64,000 nt of DNA, from positions 62,001 through 126,000 of the forward strand of contig CAVTYH010000007.1 of the NCBI GenBank assembly GCA_963738835.1, written 5' to 3'. The position numbers and the translations under genes are program-made. This DNA is from CAVTYH01 sp963738835 (GTDB taxonomy: Bacteria; Planctomycetota; Planctomycetia; Pirellulales; JADZDJ01). Position 1 is the stretch's first letter. The number at the start of each line of letters is the position of its first letter. Positions 42,455-52,634 of this stretch are shown one piece after another. The notes beneath the pieces were generated by a model. The model saw only the letters and a list, made by a program, of their open reading frames with translations, searched no databases and was not told where the DNA came from.

Positions 42455-43396
42455 TTACGCCTGTGACTCAACCAGACCCTCTGGATCGAGGAAGCGTCCG
42501 CTGGCCAATTCGGCATTGAACTTGTCCAGCAGTTGCAGTGTGACCTGCAGCATGATGATCAGGTCGGTAACGGTGATGATGCCGACGAGCCGTTCATCTT
42601 CCAGCACCGGCAGCGAAGAAAAACGGTGTTTGAGCATGATGGTAATGGCGGTGCGCAAATCGGCGCTGGCAAGTATCGTGCATGGATGCGGCGTCATGAT
42701 ATTGGCAGCCGTGGAACCCTGGGCGGTCGAGACATCACGATCGCTTACCACCCCCAGCAGTTTTCCGTCGGCATCGCAAACCAGCAAGTGACGAATTTGA
42801 TGATCTTTCATCAACGCTTCCAACTCCGCCACAGGCTTATTGGGTAACACGGTGACCGGCAAGTTCGAAAGGATGTGCCCGACTTTGACATTGCTGCTCA
42901 GCAGGTTCTTCAGATTGCGGCACAACACGCGATAGATTTCTTGCCGCTTGACAGCGAACCGTTCGGGTCCGGCGGGAACCATTACCGCGTCGCCGAGTTC
43001 TGGCTCAGCGATCGCTGCTTTGCGGCGATGAACCTTCAGCAGACCGCACGAGGCGGCAATGCCCACAACCAATAAGGCGGCCAACGAGCCATATTGCCGG
43101 GCCGTGGAAGTATTCGCTGCCACGGCTGCGTTCGTCGTCGGCAAATTATCGAGCGCGATTTCCGTCGGTGGAGTTTTGCCATGCTCAGCGCCGGTTATGG
43201 AGTTCCAACTGGACGACAACTGCTTATTAAATTGCCACATGCCCGAACTCATAATCAACCGCGCGCCAAACAGCGCGCTACAGCCAATTACCGCCAGCAA
43301 CAAGGCATACTCTGCCAAGGCGCTGCCTCGCCGATAAGTTGCGATGCGTTGTTGATTAGCCTCCGGCCTGCGCTGTCCCGTTTCCGGCTGAAACAT
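42455..43396 (-). CDS. Flp-pilin-like N-terminus fused to tandem CBS domains
   Basis: A 313-residue protein. Residues 20-55 (RRGSALAEYALLLAVIGCSA) resemble Flp/Tad-type prepilins with a conserved Glu before a hydrophobic helix. A second membrane segment is at about 102-120 (GSLAALLVVGIAASCGLL). Two CBS domains follow, about 165-290 (VGHILSNLPVTVLPNKPVAE, HLLVCDADGKLLGVVSDRDV, ANIMTPHPCTILASADLRTA, FSSLPVLEDERLVGIITVTD). CBS pairs bind adenosine nucleotides. A membrane-tethered nucleotide sensor is the simplest reading. The combination with a pilin-type segment is unusual. Confidence 0.75.
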   Translation of the reverse strand: MFQPETGQRRPEANQQRIATYRRGSALAEYALLLAVIGCSALFGARLIMSSGMWQFNKQLSSSWNSITGAEHGKTPPTEIALDNLPTTNAAVAANTSTARQYGSLAALLVVGIAASCGLLKVHRRKAAIAEPELGDAVMVPAGPERFAVKRQEIYRVLCRNLKNLLSSNVKVGHILSNLPVTVLPNKPVAELEALMKDHQIRHLLVCDADGKLLGVVSDRDVSTAQGSTAANIMTPHPCTILASADLRTAITIMLKHRFSSLPVLEDERLVGIITVTDLIIMLQVTLQLLDKFNAELASGRFLDPEGLVESQA

Positions 43397-43818
43397 GGTT
43401 GTTGGCCCCTAGCAAAAAATATGCATTTCTTGAAATTGATTTCTGCGCACCGCAAAAAAACTAGCACACAGAAACGCGACACTCGCAAGGTGGCCATTCT
43501 TCAGGCGCACCTATACCACATCTTTTGGAGACTTTTCGGCCACAGGTGCCGGTTTTTCCGTTTGCATACATGGGCTGATTTGCTGCGATGCGTGAGGAAA
43601 TGCTGCCGAAGAAATCGCTGCTGGCAAAAGCCATCGTGAGAAAGGCTATGGCTGAGGATGTCGCGATCTGCAGATCGCGCGAGGTCCCTAGCGCAAGACA
43701 CCGTAGAAACGGATTGCGGCGCACGCCGCAAGCGCGGTTGGGTTATCGACCTCCGCCGCTCGCTGCCTGCTGCTCGCTGGAGACCGTTAATTGCCTATCG
43801 GCTGCCAGGCGCCGTCGC
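43397..43818. other. gene-free stretch
   Basis: About 420 bp between the start of the pilin-CBS gene and the stop of the superoxide dismutase gene. Overlapping frames on both strands (about 43460-43730) lack conserved character. An A-rich run (GCAAAAAATATGCATTTCTT, 43411) directly upstream of the pilin-CBS gene may hold its promoter. Confidence 0.35.
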
Positions 43819-44448
43819 TTACTTCTTCGCTTCGTCGTAGCGCTTGCCGATGGTGTCCCAATCGAGCACGTTCCAAATGGCAGCCAGGTATTCGGGCCGG
43901 CGGTTCTGGTACTTCAGATAGTAGGCGTGTTCCCACACGTCGATGCCCATGATGGGCTTATTGCCGCTACATTGTGCGGCGGCGCCCATCAGTGGGCTGT
44001 CTTGATTGGGCGTGCTTTCGATCACCAGCTTGCCCGATTTGTCCAAACTCAACCAGGCCCAACCGCTGCCGAAGCGGGTTGCGCCGGCCTTGTTCAGGGC
44101 TTCTTTGAAGTGATCGAAACCCATTAAGTCTTTTTGAATCGCCTCGGCCAGTGCGCCCTTGGGTTGGCCACCCTTGCCCTTGCCAAGGATCGTCCAAAAC
44201 ATGGAATGATTAGCGTGACCGCCGCCGTTGTTGCGGACCGCAGTGCGAATGCCCTCGGGCACTTTGTCGAGATTGGCAATCAGTTTTTCAACCGGTTGGT
44301 TGCCAAGGTCGTTGCCTTCGAGCGCTTTGTTCAGGTTATCGACATACGCTTTATGGTGTTTGTCGTGGTGGATTTCCATCGTCTTGGCGTCGATCGACGG
44401 TTCCAGTGCATCGAATGCATAAGTCAGGGGCGGCAGTGTGTATGCCAT
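43819..44448 (-). CDS. superoxide dismutase (Fe/Mn type)
   Basis: A 209-residue Fe/Mn-SOD. It has the metal ligands in MEIHHDKHHKAYVDNLNKAL (first His), GGHANHSMFWTIL (second His) and GIDVWEHAYYLKYQNRRPEY (Asp and His of DxWEHAYY). It converts superoxide to oxygen and peroxide. The text GGGHANHSMFW and IWNVLDWDTIGKRY is ordinary; which metal is used cannot be decided. The protein has no signal peptide, so it is cytosolic. Confidence 0.95.
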   Translation of the reverse strand: MAYTLPPLTYAFDALEPSIDAKTMEIHHDKHHKAYVDNLNKALEGNDLGNQPVEKLIANLDKVPEGIRTAVRNNGGGHANHSMFWTILGKGKGGQPKGALAEAIQKDLMGFDHFKEALNKAGATRFGSGWAWLSLDKSGKLVIESTPNQDSPLMGAAAQCSGNKPIMGIDVWEHAYYLKYQNRRPEYLAAIWNVLDWDTIGKRYDEAKK

Positions 44449-44615
44449 GGCGTGGGTCTCCTAGGAATGCAATTTGGTAAGCCAGCTTTCCCAAGCAAAT
44501 ATGTGGGCGGTTCCTTTCCGTCGCGCAGCATACCTCATCGCGGGAGCATCCGCAATTGGCTGGCATGTCCGGCGTGCCGCAAGCTGTAGGCATGTGCCGG
44601 TTTGCGCGAGCCAGT

Positions 44616-46947
44616 TCAGCTGTCGCCAGCGATGCTTAGTTCGCTGGCCATGAGATACGACCGCAACCCAGTAACCACATGGCGGGCTTGCTCTAAGGCT
44701 TCGGACGAGCGGCGATCACGATTTTTTTTGGGCCGCACAACCACGTGAATGTGGGTTTGCGGCAGCAAAGTAGCTGTTGGCGCCGACTGCGATTGCGACT
44801 GCGAAGCATTTACATCCAAAGCCTTTGCCTCGCGCGTGAAGTGCAGTTCGACAACCAGTGGCACAGAACGGTCTGACTGCCGGCGGAGCCGAGCGAACTT
44901 CGACGGATTGATGAAGATTTCGACGCGCTCGCAGTCGATCGAACGGATTTCAGCCCGATGGTCTGAGACGAAGCCGCGAAGCTTTTCGACGGTGACGTCG
45001 AGTGGCACGTTCGTCACCAGCCGTCGATCCAACAGCGGGCCGGCTGGTGTTCGCTGCCAGAACCAGCCTTTGCGACGGCGTTCCACCGGTTCGTTGCACA
45101 TGCCGCAGCCCAGTTGCACGACGAGATTGCGCCCCCCTTCCTTGGCCATGAGCAGTCCGCGATCGGCGCGGTTCAGCATGGTCTGGGCATTGTCGCCGGG
45201 CTGAACTTCGGTGACGCCGAAACTGGCCGAGCAAGCTTTGCCCCCCAGCATGGGTTGCGGCAAATCGTTGAACGCTTTTCGCAATGCTTCGGCTCGCGCG
45301 GCGGCAGAAGCGTTGTTGCAATCGGCGCAGAGCATCACGAATTCTTCGCCGCCGAAGCGGGCCACCAGGTCGCCGGGCCGGCAGGCGCTTTTCAACAGTT
45401 GCGCGAAGCCTTTGATGGCTTCATCGCCGGCCAGGTGGCCGTAAGTGTCGTTCACGAGTTTGAAGCGATCGATATCGCAAATGATCAGACTGCACGGCAG
45501 CCGCCGCTCCAAATGCTCTTCAACAAACAGGGCATGCACGCGATCGAACTCTGCTCGATTGGCCAGTTGCGTCAAGGGATCGCGGATCGCCAGCTCATAC
45601 AAGCTGTGGCAACGCTTTTCCAGCGAGGCCTCGCCAGAGGCGTCGTGCCACAACACGGAAGCGCCTTGCGTTGTGCCGTCGGGGCCAACGACGGGAATCG
45701 TGTGCACATCGACCGCCAGGTCGCGGCCATTGCGGCTGCAAACGATCAGTCGTCGCAGCGATTGCACGCCGGTGACAACGGCATGAGCCACCGGGCAATC
45801 GCGGTCGGCAATTTCCGAACCGTGCTCGTCGCGCATTTTCACCAGGCTGGGGGTGAATTTTCGTTGGAGCATGCTTTCGCCGCTGATGCCGGTGAGCCGT
45901 TCAGCACCGCGGTTCCAGAGCATCACCTGTAGATTGGCGTCCAGAAAGATCACGCCCTCGTACATGTTCTCGAGCAATCTCTGCTGGTGCAGCCAGTCAA
46001 CTTGGGCGTAAGCAGCATCGGTGCGCGGCACCCGTTTTTGCCACCACACATTGGCAGCGAGCGGATCGAGTTCCTGCAACCAGCGCCGGGCCACTCGATG
46101 GTGGAGTTTTTGCTGATCGCTCGCTTGCAATTCGGCAAACAGTACCACTAACTGCGGATCGAACTGTGTGCCGGCGAAATCGCACAGCTCTTTGATGGCC
46201 CGGTCGTGCGACAGCGCGGGCCGATAGACTTGCGGCGTCGTCATCGAATCGAAGGCATCGACAATCGCCAACATGCGGGCTCCCACAGCCAGTTGCAATC
46301 CTGTACAATCTTGCTTGAACCGTGTGCCGTCGAGCCACGTGGGGGCGTGGCGGACAATCTCCAGCAAAGCCGGCGAGGCGCAGCACGATTCCAGAATCTC
46401 CAAACCCATTTGCCGATGCTGATCCATCAGCGCATGCTCGTCCGGGGTCAATTCGCCCGGCTTGAGCAACAATCGATCGGGCACGCCAATCTTGCCGATG
46501 TCGTGCAACAGCGCGGCGGCTTCGATGACGTCTCGCTGTGCTTCTGGAAATTCCATGGCTGAGCGCCCAAGCAGAGCAACCCAATGCGACCCTGACGCTG
46601 TGAGCCGCCGTGGCAGCGTTTTTACAACGCAATGCCGTGAATAGACTGCCCGCCAGGCCCAGACGAACTTGGGCAAGACGATTTTCATATTTGCTATCGC
46701 CGAAGAGGGTTGAGCCCGCTTTCGCTGCGCCGTCGGCCGTCGTTGGTTCGAAGTAATCGAGGAGCGATGTCAGCTCTTGCAGCCGGTCATCGATGGACAC
46801 CGTTGTCGATCCGCTCGTTTGCGCACGGCTATTGCTTGCTTGAGCGGGTGCGGTCGACGGCGATTCTGTGGAAGAAGATTGCACTGCTCTACGACCTTTG
46901 CCGTCTGGATGGCTCAGCGCGAATTTTGGATGAGAACGAGGCGCCAT
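44616..46947 (-). CDS. degenerate HD-GYP - PAS - GGDEF protein (one frameshift)
   Basis: From ATG 46947 a low-complexity N-terminus leads to RLAQVRLGLAGSLFTALRCK, then AHSVRVALGCSAWAL. Near 46565 the frame shifts to MEFPEAQRDVIEAAALLHDI, GKIGVPDRLLLKPGE. The HD is kept, but the GYP region reads RHAPTWLDGTRF instead of HHExxDGxGYP, so phosphodiesterase activity is doubtful. A PAS domain follows (LLENMYEGVIFLDANLQVML), then GGDEF (DPLTQLANRAEFDR, ARFGGEEFVML) with the active-site GGEEF intact, and a 200-residue C-terminal extension. It is likely a diguanylate cyclase making cyclic di-GMP. Confidence 0.85.
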
Positions 46948-47366
46948 TCGTCGAAAGGTCTAAAAACGCAAGCAGGCCGAAGCCGGCTCGACAGTTTAAA
47001 GACCGCTGCAATCGCGCACTCGTCAAGCAGGGTTTAACTTGCCGGCGCACGATGGCTGCATGAACTGACGCCACGTAAGGTTGTTCAATGAAAAGCTAGG
47101 TCACAACTGCCCTAACGGCAAATGTCAGGATGAGGCGGATGGTGCGGCACAACAACAGTGCAGCCGGGGGGTGATGATTGTGCCAATAACACGGCCCCCG
47201 GCGACATTCAGCCCCATTGCAGACCATGTGGTGAAATCGACACAATGAGCGACCTCTAAGTGATTGGTGCCAGTTGCCCGGCGATGCATCCAGACGTCGA
47301 AGCTTTGCGGTATCGCACTAAATTCTGCACTCCGACCCAGCTCCACACTTCAAACTCCCAACTCTT
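46948..47366. other. gene-free stretch, divergent promoter region
   Basis: About 420 bp between divergent genes (HD-GYP/GGDEF and FAH hydrolase). I see no coding frame with protein character. CTCGTCAAGCAGGGTTTAAC, then CGATGGCTGCATGAACTG at 47024-47066 is reminiscent of the repeat at 14262 but too short to assign. Promoters for both genes should lie here. Confidence 0.35.
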
Positions 47367-48230
47367 ATGCGTCTGGTTTCTTACTCGTCTCGAACTGGGC
47401 CGCGAGTGGCCGTAGTCAACATAGATGGTCAGTACGTCGATCTGAACCAGGCCGACGCCAGCCTCCCCAGTTCTATGCTGGAATTGCTCGCGCTGGGTCC
47501 GGACGGAATCAAGCGAGCGGCATCTGCGGCGACGTTGGGCCGTCCGTTTGACTCGGCAGGCGTCAAACTTTTGCCTCCGGTGCCGCGGCCGGAAAAGATT
47601 TTCTGCATCGGCTTGAATTATGCCGACCACGCGCGAGAGACCGGCAAAGAGCCGCCGCCGGAACCGGTGGTCTTCAGCAAGTTTGTCACCGCCGTGCGGG
47701 CACATGAAGATCCGATTGTGCTGCCGCGGCTCTCGGCCAAGGTCGATTACGAAGCGGAACTCGTCGCCGTCATCGGCGTCGGTGGACGCCACATTGCGAA
47801 GGACAAGGCGCTGCAGCACGTGGCCGGATATTGCTGCGGGCACGATGTTTCGGCTCGCGATTGGCAAACGCAAAAACCCGGCGGTCAATGGCTGTTGGGA
47901 AAATCGTTCGACAGTTTCGCACCTTTCGGACCGCAGCTGGTCACCGCCGATGAAGTCGGCCATGTCGGCGATCTGGCCATCAGCCTGCGATTGAACGGCC
48001 GCACAATGCAAAATAGCCGCACCTCGCAGCTCATCTTCGGCATTGCAGAACTTGTCAGCTACATCTCCGGCGTCTGCACGCTTTCGCCGGGTGACTTAAT
48101 TTTCACCGGCACTCCACCCGGAGTGGGTGTAGCCCGCAAACCGCCGGTGTATCTTCAGCCAGGCGACGTTGTGGAAGTGGAAATCGATCGGATCGGGATT
48201 CTGCGAAACCCGGTAATCAGCGAGCCCTAA
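47367..48230 (+). CDS. fumarylacetoacetate-hydrolase-family protein
   Basis: A 287-residue protein. The N-terminus MRLVSYSSRTGPRVAVVNID is the usual small lid domain; the catalytic domain begins at KIFCIGLNYADHARETGK. Metal ligands are seen in DYEAELVAVIGVGGRHI (E-x-E) and in GYCCGHDVSARDWQ (D). The typical ending LIFTGTPPGVGVARKPPVYL, QPGDVVEVEI is present. The family includes 2-hydroxyhepta-2,4-dienedioate isomerases, oxaloacetate decarboxylases and acylpyruvases, so only a general C-C hydrolase or decarboxylase role can be given. Confidence 0.93.
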   Translation: MRLVSYSSRTGPRVAVVNIDGQYVDLNQADASLPSSMLELLALGPDGIKRAASAATLGRPFDSAGVKLLPPVPRPEKIFCIGLNYADHARETGKEPPPEPVVFSKFVTAVRAHEDPIVLPRLSAKVDYEAELVAVIGVGGRHIAKDKALQHVAGYCCGHDVSARDWQTQKPGGQWLLGKSFDSFAPFGPQLVTADEVGHVGDLAISLRLNGRTMQNSRTSQLIFGIAELVSYISGVCTLSPGDLIFTGTPPGVGVARKPPVYLQPGDVVEVEIDRIGILRNPVISEP

Positions 48231-48398
48231 ACCCGCCGGCGCTGAAGTTGGACACCGTCGTACGATCCCACTAAACTGATAGTAGGTGTGAGGGGCTGTC
48301 TGTACTTGTCGCTGCAATTCTCGATTGCGTTGCGGTGTCTCACGTCTGGAGTTCTGCAGAAGATTCTCCGCTGCCGCACATCGAGGGTCTGGGTGGTC

Positions 48399-49430
48399 AT
48401 GCACGTTGCGACTCACAATCGTCGCCGTTGGCAGTCCGGCTTCACCTTGGTGGAACTGCTGGTGGTGATTGCCATCATCGGCATCCTGATTGCGCTATTG
48501 TTGCCGGCAATTCAAGCAGCGCGCGAGGCGGCCCGACGCACGCAGTGCGCCAACAATCTCAAACAAATCGGGCTGGGAATGCACAACTATTTGACGGCGA
48601 AGAAGTCGTTTCCGCCGGGACAACTGGAAGCCAGTCATTTCCACTGCACCGGCGCCGGCTGCAAAGATTTGGCCTGGAGCGCGTTCTTTCTGCCGTTCAT
48701 CGAAGAAAAAGCCATCGATGATCAGATCAAATTCAACTTGCCGCTGGCAGGCCCGGAAAACAAAGACGTGGTTTCGCTCAAGATTCCAGAATATTTATGC
48801 CCGAGCACCAGTAAGCGCGATCCCTCGCGCGGCGAAGACGATCGAATTGTCGACCTCAACGGAAATGGCGCCTGGGACAGCCTCAGCGGCGAAGGCATGG
48901 CCTGCATTGACTACGCCGGCGTCGATGGCGTGACGCAAAATCCTGCCTTTCTCAGCTTATCAACCGGTCAGATGTATCCCAACTTCATTACGGCCAGTGG
49001 CAGCACGGTTGCCGGAATCACATACAACGGCGTGCTGATTGGATCGCAATCTTCGGCATCGCAACGCTACATCAAAGTGCGGCAGATCACCGATGGGCTA
49101 TCGAAAACGCTGCTCGTCGCAGAGATTTGCGGCCGCGGCGTTTCAGGAACCGCATTCCGCGGCATTTGGGCGGCCGGGCAGAATTTAGTCCACGTGCCGA
49201 GCGAAAAAACCGTGGGTGGCCAAATCGTCCCGCACGTTAAGCCCGATCCAACGCACGGCGGCGTGTGGGAAGACGCGCACGCTTCTTTGTACTCCGATCA
49301 TCCGGGCGGGGCGAACGCGCTGCTGTGCGATGGTTCGGTCCATTTCATTCCCGAGACGATCAACCGCCAGATTCTGTTGGCGTTGGCATCTCGCAATGGC
49401 GGTGAAACGATTTCAGATGGCGCTTTTTGA
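48399..49430 (+). CDS. DUF1559 protein with prepilin-type N-terminus
   Basis: The start chosen is ATG 48399; the frame is open upstream without conservation. Residues 14-35 (GFTLVELLVVIAIIGILIAL) are a type IV prepilin signal with the G/F cleavage site and glutamate at +5. REAARRTQCANNLKQIGLGM and the C-terminal H-X9-DG-type motif (SDHPGGANALLCDGSVHFI) are hallmarks of the large planctomycete DUF1559 paralog family. They are probably pseudopilins or surface proteins of unknown role, with dozens of copies per genome. Confidence 0.95.
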   Translation: MHVATHNRRRWQSGFTLVELLVVIAIIGILIALLLPAIQAAREAARRTQCANNLKQIGLGMHNYLTAKKSFPPGQLEASHFHCTGAGCKDLAWSAFFLPFIEEKAIDDQIKFNLPLAGPENKDVVSLKIPEYLCPSTSKRDPSRGEDDRIVDLNGNGAWDSLSGEGMACIDYAGVDGVTQNPAFLSLSTGQMYPNFITASGSTVAGITYNGVLIGSQSSASQRYIKVRQITDGLSKTLLVAEICGRGVSGTAFRGIWAAGQNLVHVPSEKTVGGQIVPHVKPDPTHGGVWEDAHASLYSDHPGGANALLCDGSVHFIPETINRQILLALASRNGGETISDGAF

Positions 49431-49573
49431 GGCAGCCGCCTCACCGATTTCGACCGGCCTGTTGTGGACTTTATTCAGCCTGAACACCAGCTTTGGCGCC
49501 CTCCCCCCGGTTGCAACCGGCCCCCAGCCGACTACCATAAGCGCTGCTTGTTTTTCGTGACCTGGAGCCCGCT

Positions 49574-50589
49574 ATGAACTTGAAATTCTACCTGCCGATG
49601 TTTGCGCTAGTCGTTCCGCTGCTTGTTCCCCTTGCGGCTCGCGGCGAGAAGTTGCGGATCATCACTTTCAATGCTGAGTTTCTGGCGGCGCCAGGCACCA
49701 AGACTACCGATATCGTGCGGTTCAAAACCGACGAGGGGTGCAAGCAGCATTGTGAAGGAGTTGCGTCGGTCATCGAGGCGTTTGAGCCCGACGTGATTAA
49801 CCTGTGCGAAGTCACGAACCCGGAGACGATCGATTACCTCGTCAACATCTTGCACGAAAAAGGTTTGAAAGATTACGCCGGATTCACCGCCGAAAGCGAC
49901 GATAACGTGACCGGCCATCACGTCGCCATGATTGCGCGTCACAAACCCGACGAAGTGGACGGCAAAGCCATTCGCAGTTTCCTTTCTCCCGCCGGCGACG
50001 CCACCTGGCGCAAAAATTCGTCATTCAGACTCCAGAAGGGGCCATCGTAGAGCAGGATACCACGCTGCGGCGGCACGCGGTTTACTACTTCACGCTCGGC
50101 GGCCATAAGCTAGGCTTTTTGGGACTGCACATGAAATCGAATCCCACAGACCAGGCGCCCAATGCCCAGCGAACCGCGGAATCGAAAATCTGCCGCAAGA
50201 TCATTCGCAATTACATCGTCGCCAAAGGCTACGAACCCATCGTGCTGGGCGACCTGAACGATTACGACCCCGACGTGCCCGACAGCGACGAGACGCGCAG
50301 CACCAAAACCAAGGTGCTCGCCGATCTGAAAGATTACGACCCCCATCGCCCTGGCCCCGAATTAGTGAATGCGGCCGAGAGAATTGCGCGGCAAGCCGAT
50401 CGCTACAGCGAAACCTGGGATCGAAACCGAGATTTAGTTTTCGATGCCGGAGACGTACAAACCATGCTCGATCACATCTTGCTGCACAAAGAGTTGATGC
50501 CGATGGTCAAACGCGTGGTCATCGCCCATGTGAACGATTTGCATTTGTCCGATCATTTTCCGGTCATCGTCGATCTGGATTTGCAGTAG
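49574..50589 (+). CDS. exported endonuclease/exonuclease/phosphatase-family protein (one frameshift)
   Basis: The signal peptide is residues 1-24 (FYLPMFALVVPLLVPLAARG). The EEP core starts with KLRIITFNAEFLAAPGTKTT and has the catalytic-type acid in FEPDVINLCEVTNPETIDYL. The frame breaks at about 50012, in an A-run (GCGCAAAAATTC), and continues KFVIQTPEGAIVEQDTTLRR, GLHMKSNPTD, EPIVLGDLNDYDPDVPDS (GDxN) and LSDHFPVIVDLDL (SDHxP). All EEP motifs are thus present across the break. It would hydrolyse phosphodiesters or phosphomonoesters outside the cytoplasm. Confidence 0.88.
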
Positions 50590-50692
50590 TTTTTCAAGTT
50601 CAAAACACTCTCCCCAATAAAAGCGAGCAAAACTCGAAACTTGGAATTTCCGACGAGAGCGCATTCTGATCAACATCTTTGACAAACTTTCA

Positions 50693-51538
50693 ATGAAACC
50701 TCCGTCCCGGTTTGCCCGCATTGCACTTATTTCCGCCGTCGCTTTGCTCACCTCGGCCGCTCTGGGCGGGCAGGAACCGACGCCGCCGAACGAACAGCAA
50801 CGCGGCTTGCTGTATGCCGACCTGTGGATGCAGACTTCCGGCGAGTATGTGGCCTGCTGCCTGCAGACCTACGACTTGGCCGGCGATCAGGTGGAGCGCG
50901 AAATCAAACGCCTTCACGCCGAGGAAGAAGGCCTGGCCAAAGAGTTTCGCGGCCTGCCGCTGGCCGTCGTCATGGATTTGGACGAAACGGTGCTCGACAA
51001 CGGCACGTATCAGTCGTATCTCTATTTGACCGGGAAGAATCATTCGACCGAACTGTTCTCGCAATTTGTCACCGAAAACCGCGCCTCGATTCGCTTGGTG
51101 CCCGGTGCCAAAGATTTTATCGATCGTGTGGAAGCGCTCGGCGGCACGGTGGTCTACATTACGAATCGGCCCGACGAACTGCGTGATGTCACCATCGCCA
51201 CCTTGGCCCAATGGGGCATCAATACAAAAGGCTTAAACGATCGCGACTCCGTGCGGCTGCTGCTCGAAAAGAATGGCGAATCGAGTAAAGTTGGTCGCCG
51301 CGATTTAGTGCGGGCCAAATATCGTGTGATGGCGCTGTTTGGCGATCAACTCAGCGATTTCTCCGATGAGTTTGCACCGCTGAAAGACAATTCCGTCGCC
51401 GCACGAGTTGCAGCAGTCTATGAATACCGGCCGATGTGGGGTAAACGCTGGTTCGTTCTGCCCAACCCGGTTTATGGCCAATGGCAAGGCCTGCTCTCAG
51501 GCGATGGGGCCCAGTATTTGCGCCGGGCAGAAAAATAG
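50693..51538 (+). CDS. HAD-family acid phosphatase (5'-nucleotidase, class C/e(P4)-like)
   Basis: A 281-residue exported protein with signal ALISAVALLTSAALGG. HAD motif I is LAVVMDLDETVLDNGTYQSY (the DxDxT nucleophile and acid). Motif II is in VVYITNRPDELRD, and motif III/IV in YRVMALFGDQLSDFSDEF (GDxxxD). This fits the HAD-type acid phosphatase/e(P4) group, which scavenges phosphate from nucleotides in the periplasm. It follows the EEP-family hydrolase gene by 104 bp on the same strand, a plausible phosphate-release pair. Confidence 0.9.
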   Translation: MKPPSRFARIALISAVALLTSAALGGQEPTPPNEQQRGLLYADLWMQTSGEYVACCLQTYDLAGDQVEREIKRLHAEEEGLAKEFRGLPLAVVMDLDETVLDNGTYQSYLYLTGKNHSTELFSQFVTENRASIRLVPGAKDFIDRVEALGGTVVYITNRPDELRDVTIATLAQWGINTKGLNDRDSVRLLLEKNGESSKVGRRDLVRAKYRVMALFGDQLSDFSDEFAPLKDNSVAARVAAVYEYRPMWGKRWFVLPNPVYGQWQGLLSGDGAQYLRRAEK

Positions 51539-51651
51539 TGGGCTCTCTGCCAGTGGATTTGGCCAGGACGCTTTGCAATAATTTCAGCGCGGGCCCGACT
51601 TCTTCGCAAATCGTCTCCAGGCCGCCAGCGGCTCGATGAAAAGGAGTTTCC

Positions 51652-52422
51652 ATGAGCAGCCCCTTGTTCGATTTGCACGGCAGAGTCGCGCTCATTACCG
51701 GCGGCAGCAAAGGCATCGGCAAAGCCATCGCCCGTGGACTGGCCGAAGCGGGCGCCGATGTCATCATCGCCAGCCGGCATGAAGACGAATTGCATGCGGC
51801 CGCCGCCGAAATTCGTCACGGCCTGGAAACCGGCGTGGCCACCATCGTGGCCGACATGACCAAGCGTGCCGATGTGAAACGCCTGGCAGAAACCGCCACC
51901 CACGCCTTCGGCAAAATCGACATCCTGGTGAACAACGCCGGCAGCAACACGCCGCAACCCGTCGATGCCATCAAAGATGAAGATTGGGACCGCATCCTGG
52001 AGTTAAATCTCACCTCCTGCATGGCGCTCACCCGCGATGTTGTGCCGCAGATGAAGCAGCACCGCTGGGGGCGCATGATTTTTCTCTCGTCGATCATGGG
52101 TCTGTCTTCGTATCCCGGCCGCGGCGCCTACTCGGCCAGCAAGAGCGCCGTCATCGGTCTGTGCCGCGCCGTGGCCTTGGAATTAGGCGAGTACAACATC
52201 ACGGCCAATTGCATCGCCCCCGGCCTCATTATCACCGATTTGCCCAAGAGCGTGCTGACCGAACAACAAATGAGCGCCGTCGCCGCCCGCACCGCGCTCG
52301 GCCGCTGGGGAAACGCCCGCGAACTGGCCGGCCCGGCTCTGCTGCTCTGCAGCGAAGCCGGCAGCTACATCACCGGCTCGGTCCTCTTGGTCGACGGCGG
52401 CATCCTGGCGCGAAACTTCTGA
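51652..52422 (+). CDS. short-chain dehydrogenase/reductase
   Basis: A 256-residue classical SDR. It has the cofactor motif RVALITGGSKGIGKAIARGL, NNAG in DILVNNAGSNTPQ, the catalytic Ser-Tyr-Lys in LSSIMGLSSYPGRGAYSASK and the C-terminal text GSVLLVDGGI. ATG 51652 follows AAAAGGAG. It reduces or oxidises a carbonyl/alcohol with NAD(P)(H); residues do not decide the substrate. The stop is followed by a large dyad. Confidence 0.93.
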   Translation: MSSPLFDLHGRVALITGGSKGIGKAIARGLAEAGADVIIASRHEDELHAAAAEIRHGLETGVATIVADMTKRADVKRLAETATHAFGKIDILVNNAGSNTPQPVDAIKDEDWDRILELNLTSCMALTRDVVPQMKQHRWGRMIFLSSIMGLSSYPGRGAYSASKSAVIGLCRAVALELGEYNITANCIAPGLIITDLPKSVLTEQQMSAVAARTALGRWGNARELAGPALLLCSEAGSYITGSVLLVDGGILARNF

Positions 52423-52445
52423 CCGCGCAGGGTTCGCGGCGTAAA

Positions 52446-52518
52446 GGGGTCGGGAGTCGCTTCCCCGCGCGCGTTTTCTCTTTGATTGTACGTGTTTTGG
52501 GAAGCGACTCCCGACCCC
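52446..52518. repeat. perfect 20-bp inverted repeat
   Basis: GGGGTCGGGAGTCGCTTCCC (52446-52465) and its exact complement at 52499-52518, with a 33-base T-rich loop. It lies 24 bp after the SDR stop. No U-tract follows, so it is a dispersed dyad that may also stabilise the 3' end, not a textbook terminator. Confidence 0.85.
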
Positions 52519-52634
52519 CTTCGTTGACCAACTGCAAACGATATCACTACCAAAATTCTGCGCTGTCTATCCGAGCGATCGGCATCCTGTAAAATAGCAG
52601 CTTAAACTCCACGCTTTCGATCACAGGTATCCCC

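Noticed and set aside
42448..42542. The CBS gene end as the diverged copy rather than the original
   Set aside because: This copy continues into an intact gene, while 41036-41129 does not; direction of duplication is therefore from here.
46710..47063. Rightward frame opposite the HD-GYP/GGDEF N-terminus
   Set aside because: It is antisense to the conserved RLAQVRLGLAGSLF segment, which carries the real coding signal.
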